Of a DNA stretch of 64,000 nucleotides, positions 45,697 through 57,529 are shown one piece after another; positions within the stretch are counted from its first letter, which is position 1; each line of letters starts with the position of its first letter. The notes below the pieces were generated by a model that did no database searches, was not told the origin of the DNA, and was given only the letters and a program-made list of their open reading frames with translations. The position numbers and the translations under genes were made by a program. This stretch comes from Arthrinium phaeospermum (taxonomy: Eukaryota > Ascomycota > Sordariomycetes > Amphisphaeriales > Apiosporaceae): the NCBI GenBank assembly GCA_006503535.1, contig QYRS01000009.1:806001-870000 (forward strand). Reading direction: 5' to 3'.

Positions 45697-46146
45697 AGTC
45701 AACAGAAAACTGACAAATGTGTAGCGGAATTATTGTACTAGGATCTGGTGTGTTGCTCAAGAGTCCAGAAGGGATGAGGGAGTGGTGTTGAAGGACGATG
45801 ACTTCCCGGCGCAACGACGCATACAAATATTACAGGCACTTACAAGTCAATGAGGGTCAGGCAGAAATCGTACCAAGGCTTGGGCGGCCAACAGGCGAAA
45901 TGATGCCCAGCAGACATCACATCATTGCCTCTGTTGGAAATACGCATTCGCCAATGGGACGAAGGCAGGGATGTGTTATGTAAGCACGTTGGAGAGGGCC
46001 GATGATCCCTCGTCCAGAATGGTGGGCGCCGCATGCCGGTAATTACTTCTGACAGTGGGGTTGGGCAGACACGACATCAGCGACCTTAATACTTATCCGC
46101 GTTCTGCGCCGACTTCTTTCGGGCCATTCTATGCTGATCATACCAA
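45697..46146. promoter_or_regulatory. shared divergent promoter
   Basis: 450 bases lie between the divergent DUF7923-like and HET genes. No specific motif was identified. Confidence 0.4.
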
Positions 46147-48288
46147 ATGTCTCCCAACAGCGATGTCAGCCTGAGCACCGGCTATCTGCCTCCGGTCAAT
46201 GAGCACTGCCCGATTTGCCACAATTTGGACGCCATTGTTCTTGGGCGCCAAGGAGGGCTCAAGATTGGAATCCATGGTAACGACGAGTTCCGCCGGAGCG
46301 CGGCAGAGAGCTGCCTTGCTTGCAAGGTTGTTCGCGACGGGGTCATACATATGGCGGTTTCTACGGAGGCGTTCCCGGAGGTAACACTCAGTACTCAATA
46401 TACCGCTGAAAACGCCCCCGAAACGGCAAAACCTACCTCGGGAACTGGTCTCTTTGCCGAGCTGCATTGTCAAAAATCGGGAAGTTGGGACGCGAACTTG
46501 CCCCACCCCCTGTGGTACAGTGGAAGCAGTCGTCTGGAACTGAGGTTCTATACCCTCCCAGGTATGCAAGAACAGGTCAGCGTTTGAAAGGGTGCAAAGC
46601 TTAGGTTATAACAAACCTTTCTAGGGGAGCTTTCAGTATGGAACGTGATCCCAGAACTTCCCGAGCCCAGTCTAGACAGCACTTCAGATGAGGCCATGAA
46701 GACGGTCAAGACTTGGTTGGACAGTTGTTCCGCGCAGCATTCCGACTGCGTGCAGCTCAACACTCGACTGCCAACTCGAGTCCTTTTCGTCGGTGAAGAC
46801 CCCCCACGGCTAGTGACGTCAGAAGGGAAATACGGAGCCTACGTGGCTCTCAGCTGGCGCTGGGGCGTTGATGAGCCGCTAAAAACGACCAGGATAAACC
46901 TTGGACGGCATTTGCAAGGCATCCCCTGGCTGGACCTGCCGAATCTGTTCCGAGACGCCGCGACAGTGACAAGGAATCTAGGGCTAGAATACCTGTGGAT
47001 TGATGCCCTCTGTATTGTTCAGGATTCTGCAGAGGATTGGGCGGCGGAAGCTTCCAAGATGACCGAGGTTTACGGCAACGCATATTTCACCATTGCGGCC
47101 GACGCATGCGACAACGCGTTCTATGGCCTCTCCGTAAACGGGCCGTACCGCAATCTCCCCTATCCGGATGGAGACGAGCGCAAGGGTACCCGTTCTGGGC
47201 GCTCCCGGGCCGGCAACGGCCGATTACGAAACCTGCTGCGCTCAGAGTTTCAAACACCGTGTCCAGGCCGATCAGGTCGTGAAACCACGAATGTTCGTGT
47301 CAGAACCCTGGCGTATAGGACTGCTCAAGGATGCCATGGCCGAGGGTTTCTTCCCCCAAGTACGCTGGAAACACGGGGCTGGTGCCTCCAGGAAAGCTTG
47401 CTCTCACCGCGCATTCTCCATTTCGGACCAACAGAGATTTCCTGGCAGTGCCGGGAGGTGACGTGCTGTGAGTGCACCAAACATTCTGGCTCTTCCATCC
47501 CGGCGAAACTCTACAAATTCGACCACTTTTCCAACTTGAACAACCTTTTCCTTGACAAGACCGGTGAGCAACGGCTTTGGCGACGCATAGTCGAAGCCTC
47601 CAGCAGACGCCACCTGAGCCGGGACACGGACAGGCTTCCGGCCATCGAAGGGATCGCGAGAGCTATCATGGCGCGGGACAACTTGCCGGAAACGAGCTAC
47701 CTAGCCGGGCTGTGGCGATCTCGTATTCGCTACGAATTGGTCTGGTACGTCCGGGATGACCCCGTGCATGGCCGGGATCCGACGGTTCGGTGGAAGAGTA
47801 GGCGTGTGGACGGCACTCCCACCTGGAGTTGGGCGTCCATCACGGGCCCTGTTAACTTTAAACTACTCGAAGACGAGGATATCGAATTCCGAGTACAGGA
47901 GATCGCGACACCGCCGGCGGCCGAGCCCTTTGTTGTTCTGCGAGGCCGGTTGTGGAAGCATGGTATTCATCTTATCACCCAGGAACTCCAAGACGACACC
48001 TCTACGCCTGGCGATGGTTCCCTGGTACGCCGTGTGTACATCGTCGACAAAGAATGGAAACGGAAGTTGTATACTGACCATTGGGACTATCGACCGGACT
48101 CTAATATGGGGGTGCCGAGTGAGCTGTGCGCTCTGCGCGTTACGCAATTCTGGTGGCTGGTCCTCGAGCGATACCATGAGGCTCCTCACGTAGGAGGAGG
48201 ACTGGCCCAATTCAAGAGGATAGGCATGTCGTACCTCAAAGATCTTCCCAACAGCGAAGCCGAGGAACAGTCGCTGGCACTTTTCTAA
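46147..48288 (+). CDS. HET-domain protein 3
   Basis: Two exons (46147-46561, 46625-48288) encode 692 aa. The N-terminal region has Cys-pair motifs (CPICHNL, CLACK) common ahead of HET domains. The domain starts near residue 211 (YVALSWRWG), then LGLEYLWIDALCIVQDSAEDW, MTEVYGNAYFTIAAD and RGWCLQESLLSPRIL, in family order. The C-terminal portion includes WKSRRVDGTPTWSWASITGPV. The stretch between YGLSVNG and TRGWCLQE is less conserved and rich in Arg/Gly, but the frame is continuous. A role in vegetative incompatibility is inferred from the family. Confidence 0.9.
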
Positions 48289-48570
48289 TCCGCCGGGTAT
48301 TAAAAGCACAATTACCTTGGAGACGATCTTCGAACTTTCAAGACCCTTCTGTCAAGATCAATTTACCACAATAAAATTATCCTGAACTGCGACTGCGGCC
48401 GCTCGGGCAACCGCTTCCGGTCCAAGCCGATCTTGGTCCAATGTCAATTATCATATAAGCGCCTGGGTGCCATTCTCCCTCACACAGTCAGCAGCGAGAC
48501 CTATTCAAGTCTATAATGTGGGTCCTATACACCCAGCCCAATGCCATGCACAACCAACTGCCGTGTTCGA

Positions 48571-50366
48571 CTAATCCAAACCCCCCAGAGAAGCTCCTTT
48601 ACGAGGACGGAAGGTCAAATACGGACCCTCGTGCAGGGCCGTGAAAACGTCATGCAGCTGAAACTCATCCGGGCGATGTCTACCCTTGCCCATTGCCGGG
48701 TTCCCTCCCCCAACGTTGCATAGCGGCTCGGGAGAGGGCTCAAAGTCAAAGTACCAGAGCGTCTTGGCGATGACGAGGCCCACCTCCATGTACGCCATCG
48801 TCTTCCCGGCACATCCTCGGGCCCCCGTCAAGAAGGGGGTAAAGGCGTCAGCCATGGCCCTCCTCGCCCCGGGAGAGTACTCGGAGTCGTCATCCAGCCA
48901 CCGTTCTGGTTGGAAAGCAAACGGATCCGGGAAGTACCCTGGGTTATGGTGGATGGAGTAGATGTTCACGCCCACGACGGTACCGCGCGGGATCACGTGG
49001 CCGTCGATGATGTACGACCTGGCGTCGCTGTCTGCGCCGAGCTCCCTCCAGAGAGTGCCGGATGCGGGCGAGGCTAGCCGCAATGATTCGTCGATGCATG
49101 CGCGGAGATACCGACAGCCGGCCAAGGCGGAGCCGCGGATGTGGTTGCCACTCTGGAAAGTATCCCGAATCTCGGCGCTGAGCTTCCGATACGCATGAGC
49201 GTTACGTGACAGGTAGAAGAACGTGCCACTGAGGGCTGTTTTTGTCGTGTCTCCCGCTACAGTTGTAACTTGGTCAGCTTCGACCGTCAGGGGGTGATAA
49301 GAAAATTGACCATACGTACCTGCGGTAAGAAAGAGGTTGGACTCGGCCCAGAGGTCGCTTTGTCGAAGTCCTCCGCCCGACTTATCGTCCAGGGCGTCGG
49401 CCACAAACGAGTATAAATCATGCCTAGCGTCCTTGGCCATGGCCGTACGCCGACGGATCATCTTTTCGATGAGAGACAAGTATCGACCGCGAAACTCGCG
49501 GAATACCCGCACCAGGACCAGGCCCAGCCTAAACATCCGGGCGCCGGGCCACTGCAAGAAGACGTTGCTCCACAACGTGCCGGCCTCCAACATGGTCAGC
49601 ATGAACTGATTCGTCTCCTCGGCCTGTAGTCCGAGGTCGTATCCAAACCCCAAGAGGCCGGCAATGTTCAGGCCCAGCTGTCTCGACCTTTCGGTCATGT
49701 TGACTGGTGCGGAGGATCTGGCATCGGCCAGTAGCCTTCGTAGGTAGATGTCCACCTGCTCGATCATGGTAGGCTCGAAAGCACGTATGGAACGATCCGT
49801 CAGGACCTGCCCAATGAGCTGTCGGCGGGCGCGGTGGAGGTGCCTATCTGTGGCGGTGAAGACGGTATAGCTAGTCAGATCTGGACCCATGGCCATGTAG
49901 GCCTTTGGCTTGGTCATCTGGTCATTTCTGTAGATATCTGATGGGCTCGTTAGGGGCCAGTAAACTTGTACTGTGAGAATATAGAGACGTACCTTTGAGG
50001 GCCCTGACTGAATTGAAGACCAACTTATTAGGGCCTTGGCGAACAACGGAGCCGTATCTCTGCTGGTTCTCCCATGTTGTGAGATGAAGACGCCTGCGGT
50101 AGGCGAAGAAGCCGCTGTAGGCGTCTGTCAGCTTGGCAGCAAGAGGGCCCGGGTATTTGCTCAAAGGATGCAGCAAGATTCGATAGGCGGCTATCACGGC
50201 GAGCTAGTTATTCAAAAGTTAGGATTAATCGCTTTGTTCAGTCATTTTCAATATAAAGGGATTGGCAGAGGCTTTGTATGCCGCTTACGTAGGTTATGAG
50301 TGACAATGCACAATACCAGGCCGTTGCCGACAGCGTGTTGGGCGTGATGACCAAAGAAGTCGCCAT
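48571..50366 (-). CDS. cytochrome P450 monooxygenase
   Basis: Four exons (50366-50289, 50203-49993, 49937-49320, 49256-48571) total 1593 bases, 530 aa. The N-terminal anchor runs through the first splice, followed by LLHPLSKYPGP. The I-helix oxygen-binding motif AGDTT is created exactly at the last splice, which confirms it. The ExxR motif is in DESLRL and PERW in FQPERW. The heme ligand is Cys451 in FLTGARGCAGKT, where the usual leading FxxG is altered to FLTG. It resembles the CYP65 / isotrichodermin-hydroxylase-like group, a tentative placement. No other biosynthetic gene is adjacent, so the substrate is unknown. Confidence 0.9.
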
Positions 50367-51301
50367 GATCGCAAACTGAGTTGGCGGAGAACCAGATAAA
50401 GCATTGATGACTCCAATGGAGATGCAGATCGGGATAATATGTTGTCAGCCGCCAAGAAGACAATAAAGAGTTTGATGTTGGTTCTGTCCAACCCCTCACG
50501 CACCCAAAACTGGGGGCAGAAGTAAGGGGGCAGACGCAACCTAGGCGTACGAGACCCCACCACCCAAGTCCCCATCATCCGCCCCTGCGGTCATACATCC
50601 GCCGCCCACGTGTATCTTACTGATCACTTTCGGGAACCAATCAGCGTCTTGGTCTTTTGGTGCTTCCAAACCGACTCCGGCATGGATTCCCACTGCTTTC
50701 ACCCATGATACCAGTTCTTGCCTCGCCGAACTTGGGTCTATGGGGCGAAACGTTCAGGACAATAACGCTCTAGGGCAATAACAGGAACAAGATATCATAC
50801 GTCGGATGATGAGAAGCATGTGTATTGGTGGTTCTCTAGGTTTGGCTCGACAGAAAAGCGATGCAATTACCCAATAAAAACGAAGGAACAGGCAACCGGC
50901 AGATCGCCCGGAGAAATCATCAATTCGGGAACAAAAGCGCGAATTCAAACCCCTCGAAATAACCAGCGACCGCTACCTGCCTTGTCTCGGGCCCATTGCC
51001 GCTGGAGTGGCGGACATATATTGCCATAGGCCAGATAGTGCCACCTGAACGATTGTCCGAATACCGACTCCGGCTTTCCCATGGGCCCGACACTGGGCTA
51101 GAATCCCGTGTATGTGTCAAATTCTTCCGTCTCTCAGGGCCACATATTGCAAAGGGCAGCGGGTACTCGATACACATAGATCACCACTCCCCAAGAGTAG
51201 GGCATCATGGTGAGGTAGTACATCGTTACAAGTGATGAATAACGAGAAAATCTTGCATCGCCTTGGCCTGGCAATAGCACGAGTCCGCTGGAGCACCCTA
51301 C
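50367..51301. other. intergenic region
   Basis: This is the upstream region of the P450 and the 3' flank of the SesA-like gene. No coding frame with a recognisable product was found. Confidence 0.5.
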
Positions 51302-52298
51302 TCAATCGTGCCTTGAGCTTCTCCTTTTCCTGGAGGAATTGGCCGAAGAATGGTCTGAGCAGGGGGTGGACCCATCAGGGAGCTCCTGGGGTGGTGTGGC
51401 GCCTCGTGCACTCGATGCTGCTGGTCGCCCGGGTTCCTGTGGAGGCTCCTTCCTTCCGACCTGCTTGTCGTATGTTACCTTTGCCATTTCGACTGCCTCT
51501 TTTGGATCCCTTATGCCTGCGAGTAAGACAGCGTTACCACTGAAATCCGCCCCTTTTGATCGTATGTTAATGTCTCCTGTGCCACGGGCAAAGAGATGGG
51601 CTACGTCCATGGGGATGCCCACTGAAATGACGGCCATGTCGGTGCCTTTATCGTTCTCGGAACTTATGTTGATCTGGACCCAACATGTCAGCAATACCCT
51701 CCAGGGAGAAACACAGCCATTTGAAGACAATAAACCCATTGCCACTCACTTTTCCGTGTGATTTTGGCTTACTCCCGGTGCAACCCATGTCTGAGTCACC
51801 CCGATCAATACCCCCTGAACTATCCGGCTCGGAGTGGAAGGATTCGCGATCCGACATTCGGCAGGTTGGATAATTTGCTCGGAGACGATTTTCGAGGCTC
51901 TTCAGTGTATGTGATTGGTCGTAAACGAGATAAAGGACGAGGTCCTTCTTCTTGGAGTCGAGACTGCTGAGATATTTCGAGATCCGGGACTGCTCCGAGT
52001 ATGCCCACAGAATGGTACCCAGCAGAGGGGATTTATTCCGCAAACTGTTGAGAGTGGAAAGTGCGTCGCGGGAAACCTGGATGATGGAGCGCACGACTGG
52101 GTTGATAGACGATTGGGCTTGGGTTGATCGGGGAAGGTCTTGGATTATGGATTGAAGTACTTCGATTTCCTGGACCCGCTCTCGGTATGTTGCCGACCCG
52201 TTTCGCAAGTGCGCTATGAGTTCAGAGAGGATCTTGACTGTAGAGTGACTGTACGCCAAAAGCTGGGTGACAGCTGCTGCCGTTCCTAGGGATTCCAT
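51302..52298 (-). CDS. SesA/HeLo-like protein with paired C-terminal repeats
   Basis: Exons 52298-51750 and 51673-51302 encode 306 aa; the intron has a GTGAGT donor in phase 0. The N-terminus (MESLGTAAAVTQLLAYSHST, then a helical region with LQSIIQDLP) matches the style of the small helical domains (SesA/HeLo-like) that head fungal NLR proteins and HET-S-type pore formers. The second exon opens with two similar 21-residue segments, residues 184-204 and 218-238. Both start I-N-I-x-S and end A-V-x-x-x-G-I, and a 13-residue linker separates them. This is the layout of HET-s-related amyloid motifs, though the repeats are diverged. The tail is Pro/Ser/Arg-rich. The N-terminal assignment is moderately sure; the amyloid reading is an inference. 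Confidence 0.72.
51509..51673 (-). repeat. coding repeat pair (candidate amyloid motif)
   Basis: Repeat 1 is 51673-51611 and repeat 2 is 51571-51509. At protein level 8 of 21 positions are identical (I1, N2, I3, S5, A14, V15, G19, I20). The repeat begins at the exon boundary. Confidence 0.65.
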
Positions 52299-53092
52299 GC
52301 CTTAAATGCATTGAAATTGCGTGGTGTGATTGAAAGTGGCACGCGGACACTGATAGTAGAGGGATTCAATAAATCAACTGGCGCCTGAATGTATGCTATC
52401 ACTCTCAGGAATACCCCCCTAACGTCCCGTGTTATGCACTTTTGGAAACATAGCCTTGAGTTCTCAGCACTAACGGGCTGAGTGGCTTGGTGACTGCGGC
52501 CGCTGAATGGCTGTGTGTGCAAGCAGTGTCAGGCAATGCATATGCATGGCGTAAACGACTGGCCAACCGCTTCTTGGGCTTTGCGCCCGGCTGCCCGGTC
52601 GGCGGTGAGATCATAAGATCAGGGTGTGTCGTTGGTACGAGATTTATGAACTTTCCGTTTGTGATGGATCTAGAGCCTCGGAGCCTCGAGCCAACCTCAC
52701 CAATAAGATGCCGAGGACTCGCCCGAGCATGCTTCATGCCCCTGCCTAGCCCTGGAATCCGCCCCGAGAGCAATCTTAGATGTCTTTTCAATGGCATTAT
52801 AAGGAGTCAGCTCGGACCCATCCGAAATCCCATGACCATAGAAACAGATACGTGATTGGAGAGAGGATTGCTTATTCCTCGAGTTGTCCTCCAAGATCGG
52901 AGACCAACGCTTTGTGAGACACATCAATATTAATCAGGGCAGAGCCTTACGCTAGCCCTCAATGTCATACTCCTGCAGTGAATGATATAAGTGCCTTACC
53001 GCACGCGTCTCGCTTGGGAGCCCATTGGCCACTTTTGTTTCTTTGTTTGACGGCCAAGTATTGAGTCACAGAGCCAAGCTGTGACATGCTCC
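52299..53092. other. intergenic region, divergent promoters
   Basis: This lies between the SesA-like gene (-) and the Cys-rich membrane protein gene (+). An open frame of ~120 codons occurs on each strand but shows no motif. Confidence 0.4.
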
Positions 53093-53774
53093 ATGGAACC
53101 CACGAACAAGAACATCCATTCGGATGGGAACCGAGTATCAGACCACGGACGTCTAGAAACACATGACCAAAGCCACTCCCACGATAACCATACAGTGGTC
53201 ACCACCGTCAAGAACCACCCCGCTGTATCGGTTCTTGTCATACTGGCTATAGTCGTGATCGCTGTCACCCTACCCCTGACACTCACTGTCAGTGTCCTTG
53301 GCCCCTTGCCTTGAGATTCTTGCACTAATACACCACATCATACAGTCACGTAACAACTCCAACAACTCCTCACCTGCACCCTCGGCTGCGACGAGCAATG
53401 ACGATACCAAAAGCACGTCGTTTACAGCCAACGCTCTACCCGCGCCCACTCAATCCTCAGTATCACCCGCAACAGCACCACCAACAACGACGACGACTCC
53501 CACAAGCACAACACTCACAACCCCTGCGCCAAAGCTTCTCAAGGCTGGACAGTCTTGTACAGCCAACACAGACTGTGAGGGGTCTCTCTGCTACATAAGA
53601 TCAGGTCATCCGACCACTTGCTGCGGGACGAACATACCGGGCTGCCCTGGCGCTTTCTGCACAGCCGACAGTGACTGTGGTTCGCCGTATCCTTGCATCA
53701 CATCGAGCAGCATGTGCTGCGGATATCCACCGTACACAAAATGGAATGGGTTGGAGTGCGCCACCAGTCTTTGA
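53093..53774 (+). CDS. small single-pass membrane protein with Cys-rich ectodomain
   Basis: Two exons (53093-53287, 53346-53774) encode 207 aa. A His/Asp-rich N-terminus of ~43 residues is followed by a hydrophobic segment (VSVLVILAIVVIAVTLPLTL), a Ser/Thr/Pro/Asn-rich linker of ~75 residues likely to be O-glycosylated, and a compact C-terminal domain with twelve cysteines (patterns CxxNTDCxxxLC, CCG, CTADSDCG, CCGYPP). The two TxxDC repeats suggest two small disulfide modules. I do not recognise a named family. It looks like a type II surface protein. The intron donor is GTCAGT, slightly weak. Confidence 0.72.
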
Positions 53775-54502
53775 CATGTGTGAAAGACTGTCTTAATCAT
53801 GTACAATATGCTTCACTTCATTTGCGATGTAGAATGGCTGTAACAGTAATGGGATATGTACTACATCGTGTATTTTAGTTCGTAAAGTCAAGCGGAACAC
53901 ATGCCTGCACACTAACATACAAGACATAAATGTTATATATGGACTGTTTGACTATCAACCACATGCGACGCCCCCTACCTAAGGTACGTTTGGAGAGCAT
54001 CGAATCTTCTTGTAAGTCGGATCTGCTTGGTTGGGTCCGACGCGCTTAAAAAGGGGGCCATTCCGATCCAACAGCGGGGCAGTGCATTAACGGGGCCGCG
54101 CCTGCCTGAACGCTTGCACGAGCTAACATCAGGCAGAAGCAGGCAGCAATGCCAATTGGAGCCATCGCATTTGGACATCTACAGTTCTATTAAAGCACAT
54201 GTTTTCGCGTCGTCTGATAGGAATATTCGTGCATGATACTATTCCGCAGCTTTCACGATTATTCTACTGCTTTTGCAATTTTTCATATCTACCATTTGAA
54301 CAACTCTGGTTGAGTACTTGCTCAAGCCACATTACTTGGAGCTATCAGTCGCAACAGCCCCACTGTCGGCTATCCCACTACGATCAATCTTGAACATATT
54401 TGATTCCTTCAAGACTCACTGCTCGAAGACTACCAGCTGCCACTACCTCACTGGGCTGTACAAGGAGTCCAAACCACTGATTATACCGAGGAACATTATA
54501 TT
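53775..54502. other. intergenic region
   Basis: This is 3' flank and promoter sequence between two plus-strand genes. No other feature was recognised. Confidence 0.5.
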
Positions 54503-55628
54503 ATGATCCTTTTTGGAAAGATTCCAACGGAGATGGAGGTGGATCCTGCACCGGTTGAGACAGACTCAGCACCGCCGACTGTCATGTCAACTACAAAAAT
54601 GCAAGCCCCGACTTCGAGTCTACGTTGCTCAAAAAGAAAACGCGCCGCTGTGTCCTACGTGGAACCGGACTTGAATGACGACATGCTCCTCGATTCCGAG
54701 CAGGAAGAGCAAGAAGATGATGAGGACGATGATGGCGAATTTGGCAAACGGCAAAAGGTGAGCTAACAGCTTCTGATGCCAATTGCGCTACATTGCCTAA
54801 CTTCATCTCCAGAAACGGAAGCGGGCCGCCCAGCCCAAGAAGAAGCAGGGAAAGCCATTCCCATTCCAGTCCCTCCCGGCGGAGCTGAGGAACACCATCT
54901 ACGACATGGTCCTGACGGATCCCCGCGGTGGAGTGCACCTGGAGGCCAAGAGCAAGTCGCACCGCCGCATCGCCAAGCACTGCGAACCCTTTTATTCGCG
55001 CCGCGGCTGGACCGCCGAGGACCCGGCCGCGTTGTGGGACCGAAGCGGCGACTACCGGCTCTGCGCCTCCCTACTGGCCACCAGCAAGGCCATCTACGCC
55101 GAAGCCGCGCCGATACTGTACGGACAGCGCTTCGTCGTCCTGGACGGCTTCGCCCTGATGGCGTTCCTCATGCTCCTGAGCCCGGCGCGGATGGCGCTGC
55201 TGCGCACGGTGGCCCTGCACGAATGGACCGACACGCGCTCGCACAGCAGCACGAACCTGCCGGCCGTGGCGCTGCTGCGGGACGCGGCGCCGCACCTCGA
55301 AAGCTTCGAGATCCGGACCCCGCTCGTCCACCGCTTCGGCGGCTCCTATTTCGCTCGGCACCGCGGCGCCCCCACGCCCGTGGTCCGGCTCGCCCGCAAG
55401 ATCTACCGCGACTGCCACCCGCTCCTGTACGCCGTGATGCGCGCGCGGGGGTTCGCGGCCGTGCTCGACGTCGTCCGGCTGGTCGACGAGGACTGGGAGA
55501 CGCTGGCGCATGACGCCCGGCGGATGATCAAGGTGGACCCGCCGACCGGGAGCCTGGACGCCGAGGTGCAGCAGTTCAAGGGCTTGTATGCGAAAGAGCT
55601 AAGGAATCTCATGACGGGAGGCACCTGA
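54503..55628 (+). CDS. 2EXR/F-box-like protein with bipartite basic signal
   Basis: Exons 54503-54757 and 54813-55628 encode 356 aa; ATG 54533 is an alternative start. The N-terminal third is acidic (a DSEQEEQEDDEDDD run) and then strongly basic across the splice (KRQK joined to KRKRAAQPKKK), a likely nuclear localisation signal. The conserved part begins FPFQSLPAELRNTIYDMVL, typical of the 2EXR/F-box-like family, with SLLATSKAIYAEAAPILYG further on. These families are abundant and uncharacterised in filamentous fungi. Codon use in exon 2 is very GC-rich compared with exon 1. Confidence 0.8.
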
Positions 55629-56161
55629 TCTATGTCTCCGTTGTATTATCTGTATATTAGTCATGCTGTATTCTAGAAAGAGCATATTCACGAAGTCATG
55701 ATCCCTCTCATTCCAGTTAATTTAAATACGTATAGCCACTTCAGTTTTAATAGAGGTTCATAGAACTCTGGGGACTATGCTGTGTTATTAATGCGTCGCA
55801 TATGTCAGCAAGATGATAGGCAGAATAATTGCCCGGCCCACATTGCCAACCCCTGCTGGGCCCGCTTTCCCTGTATAGGCAGAAAGGGGGTCTTACTGGC
55901 GGCATAGTGCCTGTCAGTCTCTGATGATGACGTGCAAGCTGAATGATTACCCGGCCAGATATGTCGTGCCTGTGTAAGCAACATGCATGTAATGCAGGCA
56001 TATGAGCTTACATATCCATGATGGGTTAAGAGTGTTACATCCACGGCCACACGATCAAGATATAAAAGGTTCTGAGTATCGTGAAACAATGTCTTCAGAA
56101 TATGTGTAACCCCAAAAGCTCTTGTACACATTCAAAGATCCCCCTTTTCCATCCTACAATC
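55629..56161. other. intergenic region
   Basis: This is the 3' flank of the 2EXR-like gene and the promoter of the hydrolase gene. Nothing else was seen. Confidence 0.5.
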
Positions 56162-57529
56162 ATGTTATTGCGAGCGCTATTAAGCCTGAGCACTGTTGCG
56201 GCGCTGGTGGACGCACTGCCAGGTAGAAGTGTAAACCAGCCAGATGCCTGTCGGGGAATTCGCATCCCCATTACCGTCGAGGTCCCACGCTTTCTCATCA
56301 GCACGAGGGTGAACGATGACTGGGATGCCGCCGCGCTCACCTTCAACCTCACGCGGCGCGACTTTGGCCAGCCCAGTTTCCCCCTCCCTATAAGCAGCAC
56401 CTCGGTCGCCCCGGTGAAGAGCACGTACGAGGTGGGAGCCACCTTCTGCGGGACTGGCGCGACGACGTTGATACTCACGCACGGGATTCTAGAGTCTAAG
56501 CTGTAAGAGAAAGGAGAAAGGGGTTGAGACAAGTACCGAGACTAATCCGGCTGCTAGATACTGGCAACCCGACCTTGCCGACTCCGATAAGTACAACTTC
56601 ATCAAATCCGCGGTCGAAGCCGGCTATTCAGTGCTGAGCTATGACCGCATCGGCGTCGGCTCCTCCTCGAGGCAAGTGACCCATGCCCAGTCGTCCCCGG
56701 TAATACCCTATTTCTGCTAACGTGCACTTCCCCAGGATAAACTCCCTCACAGACGCCCAATTCCAAGTCCAAGTCGCCGTCCTGGAGTCCCTGGTAGCCC
56801 ACGTCCGCAGCACAAATACCAGTACCACCGCTACCGCCACCCCCCGCAAGGTCGTCCTCGTGGGCCACAGCTACGGCGCCTACCTTTCCATCGCAGCCGC
56901 GGCCTCGAACCAAACCCGCCGCGCCGTAGACGCCGTCGTCCTCACGGGGTTCGCAGGCGGCTTCTCGCACTTTGCGCCCTTCCTGGCCGGGGCCGGGCTG
57001 CGCGTGGCGCGGGACCGGCGGCCCGACCGCTGGGGCGCGCTGGACCCGGGCTACCTGACGAGCGCCGACCTGTATTCGGACGCGTACATTTACTTTCATG
57101 AAGGGGGCTACGAGCGGCGCGTCGCGGAGTGGACCCACGACCGCGGCAGCGAGCCGTTTGCCGTGGGGGAGCTTCCATCGCTGCTTGCCACCGACATCGA
57201 GTATGGGGCCGTCGAGGTGCCCGTGCAGATCGTGCAGGGCTTCTACGACGTTTCGGCCTGTGGGGGCAACTGTGCCGGGCAGCTGAGCGAGTTCAAGGGA
57301 AACTTGACGGGGGCCTTGGTTGTGGAGACGGTGGAGGATTTGCCTGCTGGGTGAGTGTCTCTTTGTTGTGTGATCCTGATATCGCGTCCGCGTGAAAAAT
57401 TCCTGAGTGAGTCAGCCCTTGTAGAACCCAAGGCTAACAACAAGCGTTAGGCACAACTTGAATCTTCACCTTGTGGCGCCCAAGGCATTTGCAATGATAT
57501 TTGGCTTCCTGAAGAGACAAGGGCTGTAA
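56162..57529 (+). CDS. secreted alpha/beta-hydrolase
   Basis: Four exons (56162-56502, 56558-56671, 56736-57350, 57451-57529) encode 382 aa. The N-terminus (MLLRALLSLSTVAALVDALPG) is a signal peptide. The nucleophile elbow GHSYG places Ser197, and the last exon supplies the catalytic His358 in GHNLNLH. An oxyanion HG motif occurs in LTHGILESKLYW, restored by the first splice. The second intron appears to use a GC donor (GCAAGT) with a normal AG acceptor, joining SYDRIGVGSSSR to INSLTDAQFQVQ. This is a broad esterase/hydrolase fold; the substrate cannot be read from sequence. Confidence 0.87.

Noticed and set aside
47168..47461. possible frameshift inside HET protein 3
   Set aside because: An alternative frame is open here, but the main frame is continuous and resumes the conserved RGWCLQE block, so no shift is needed.
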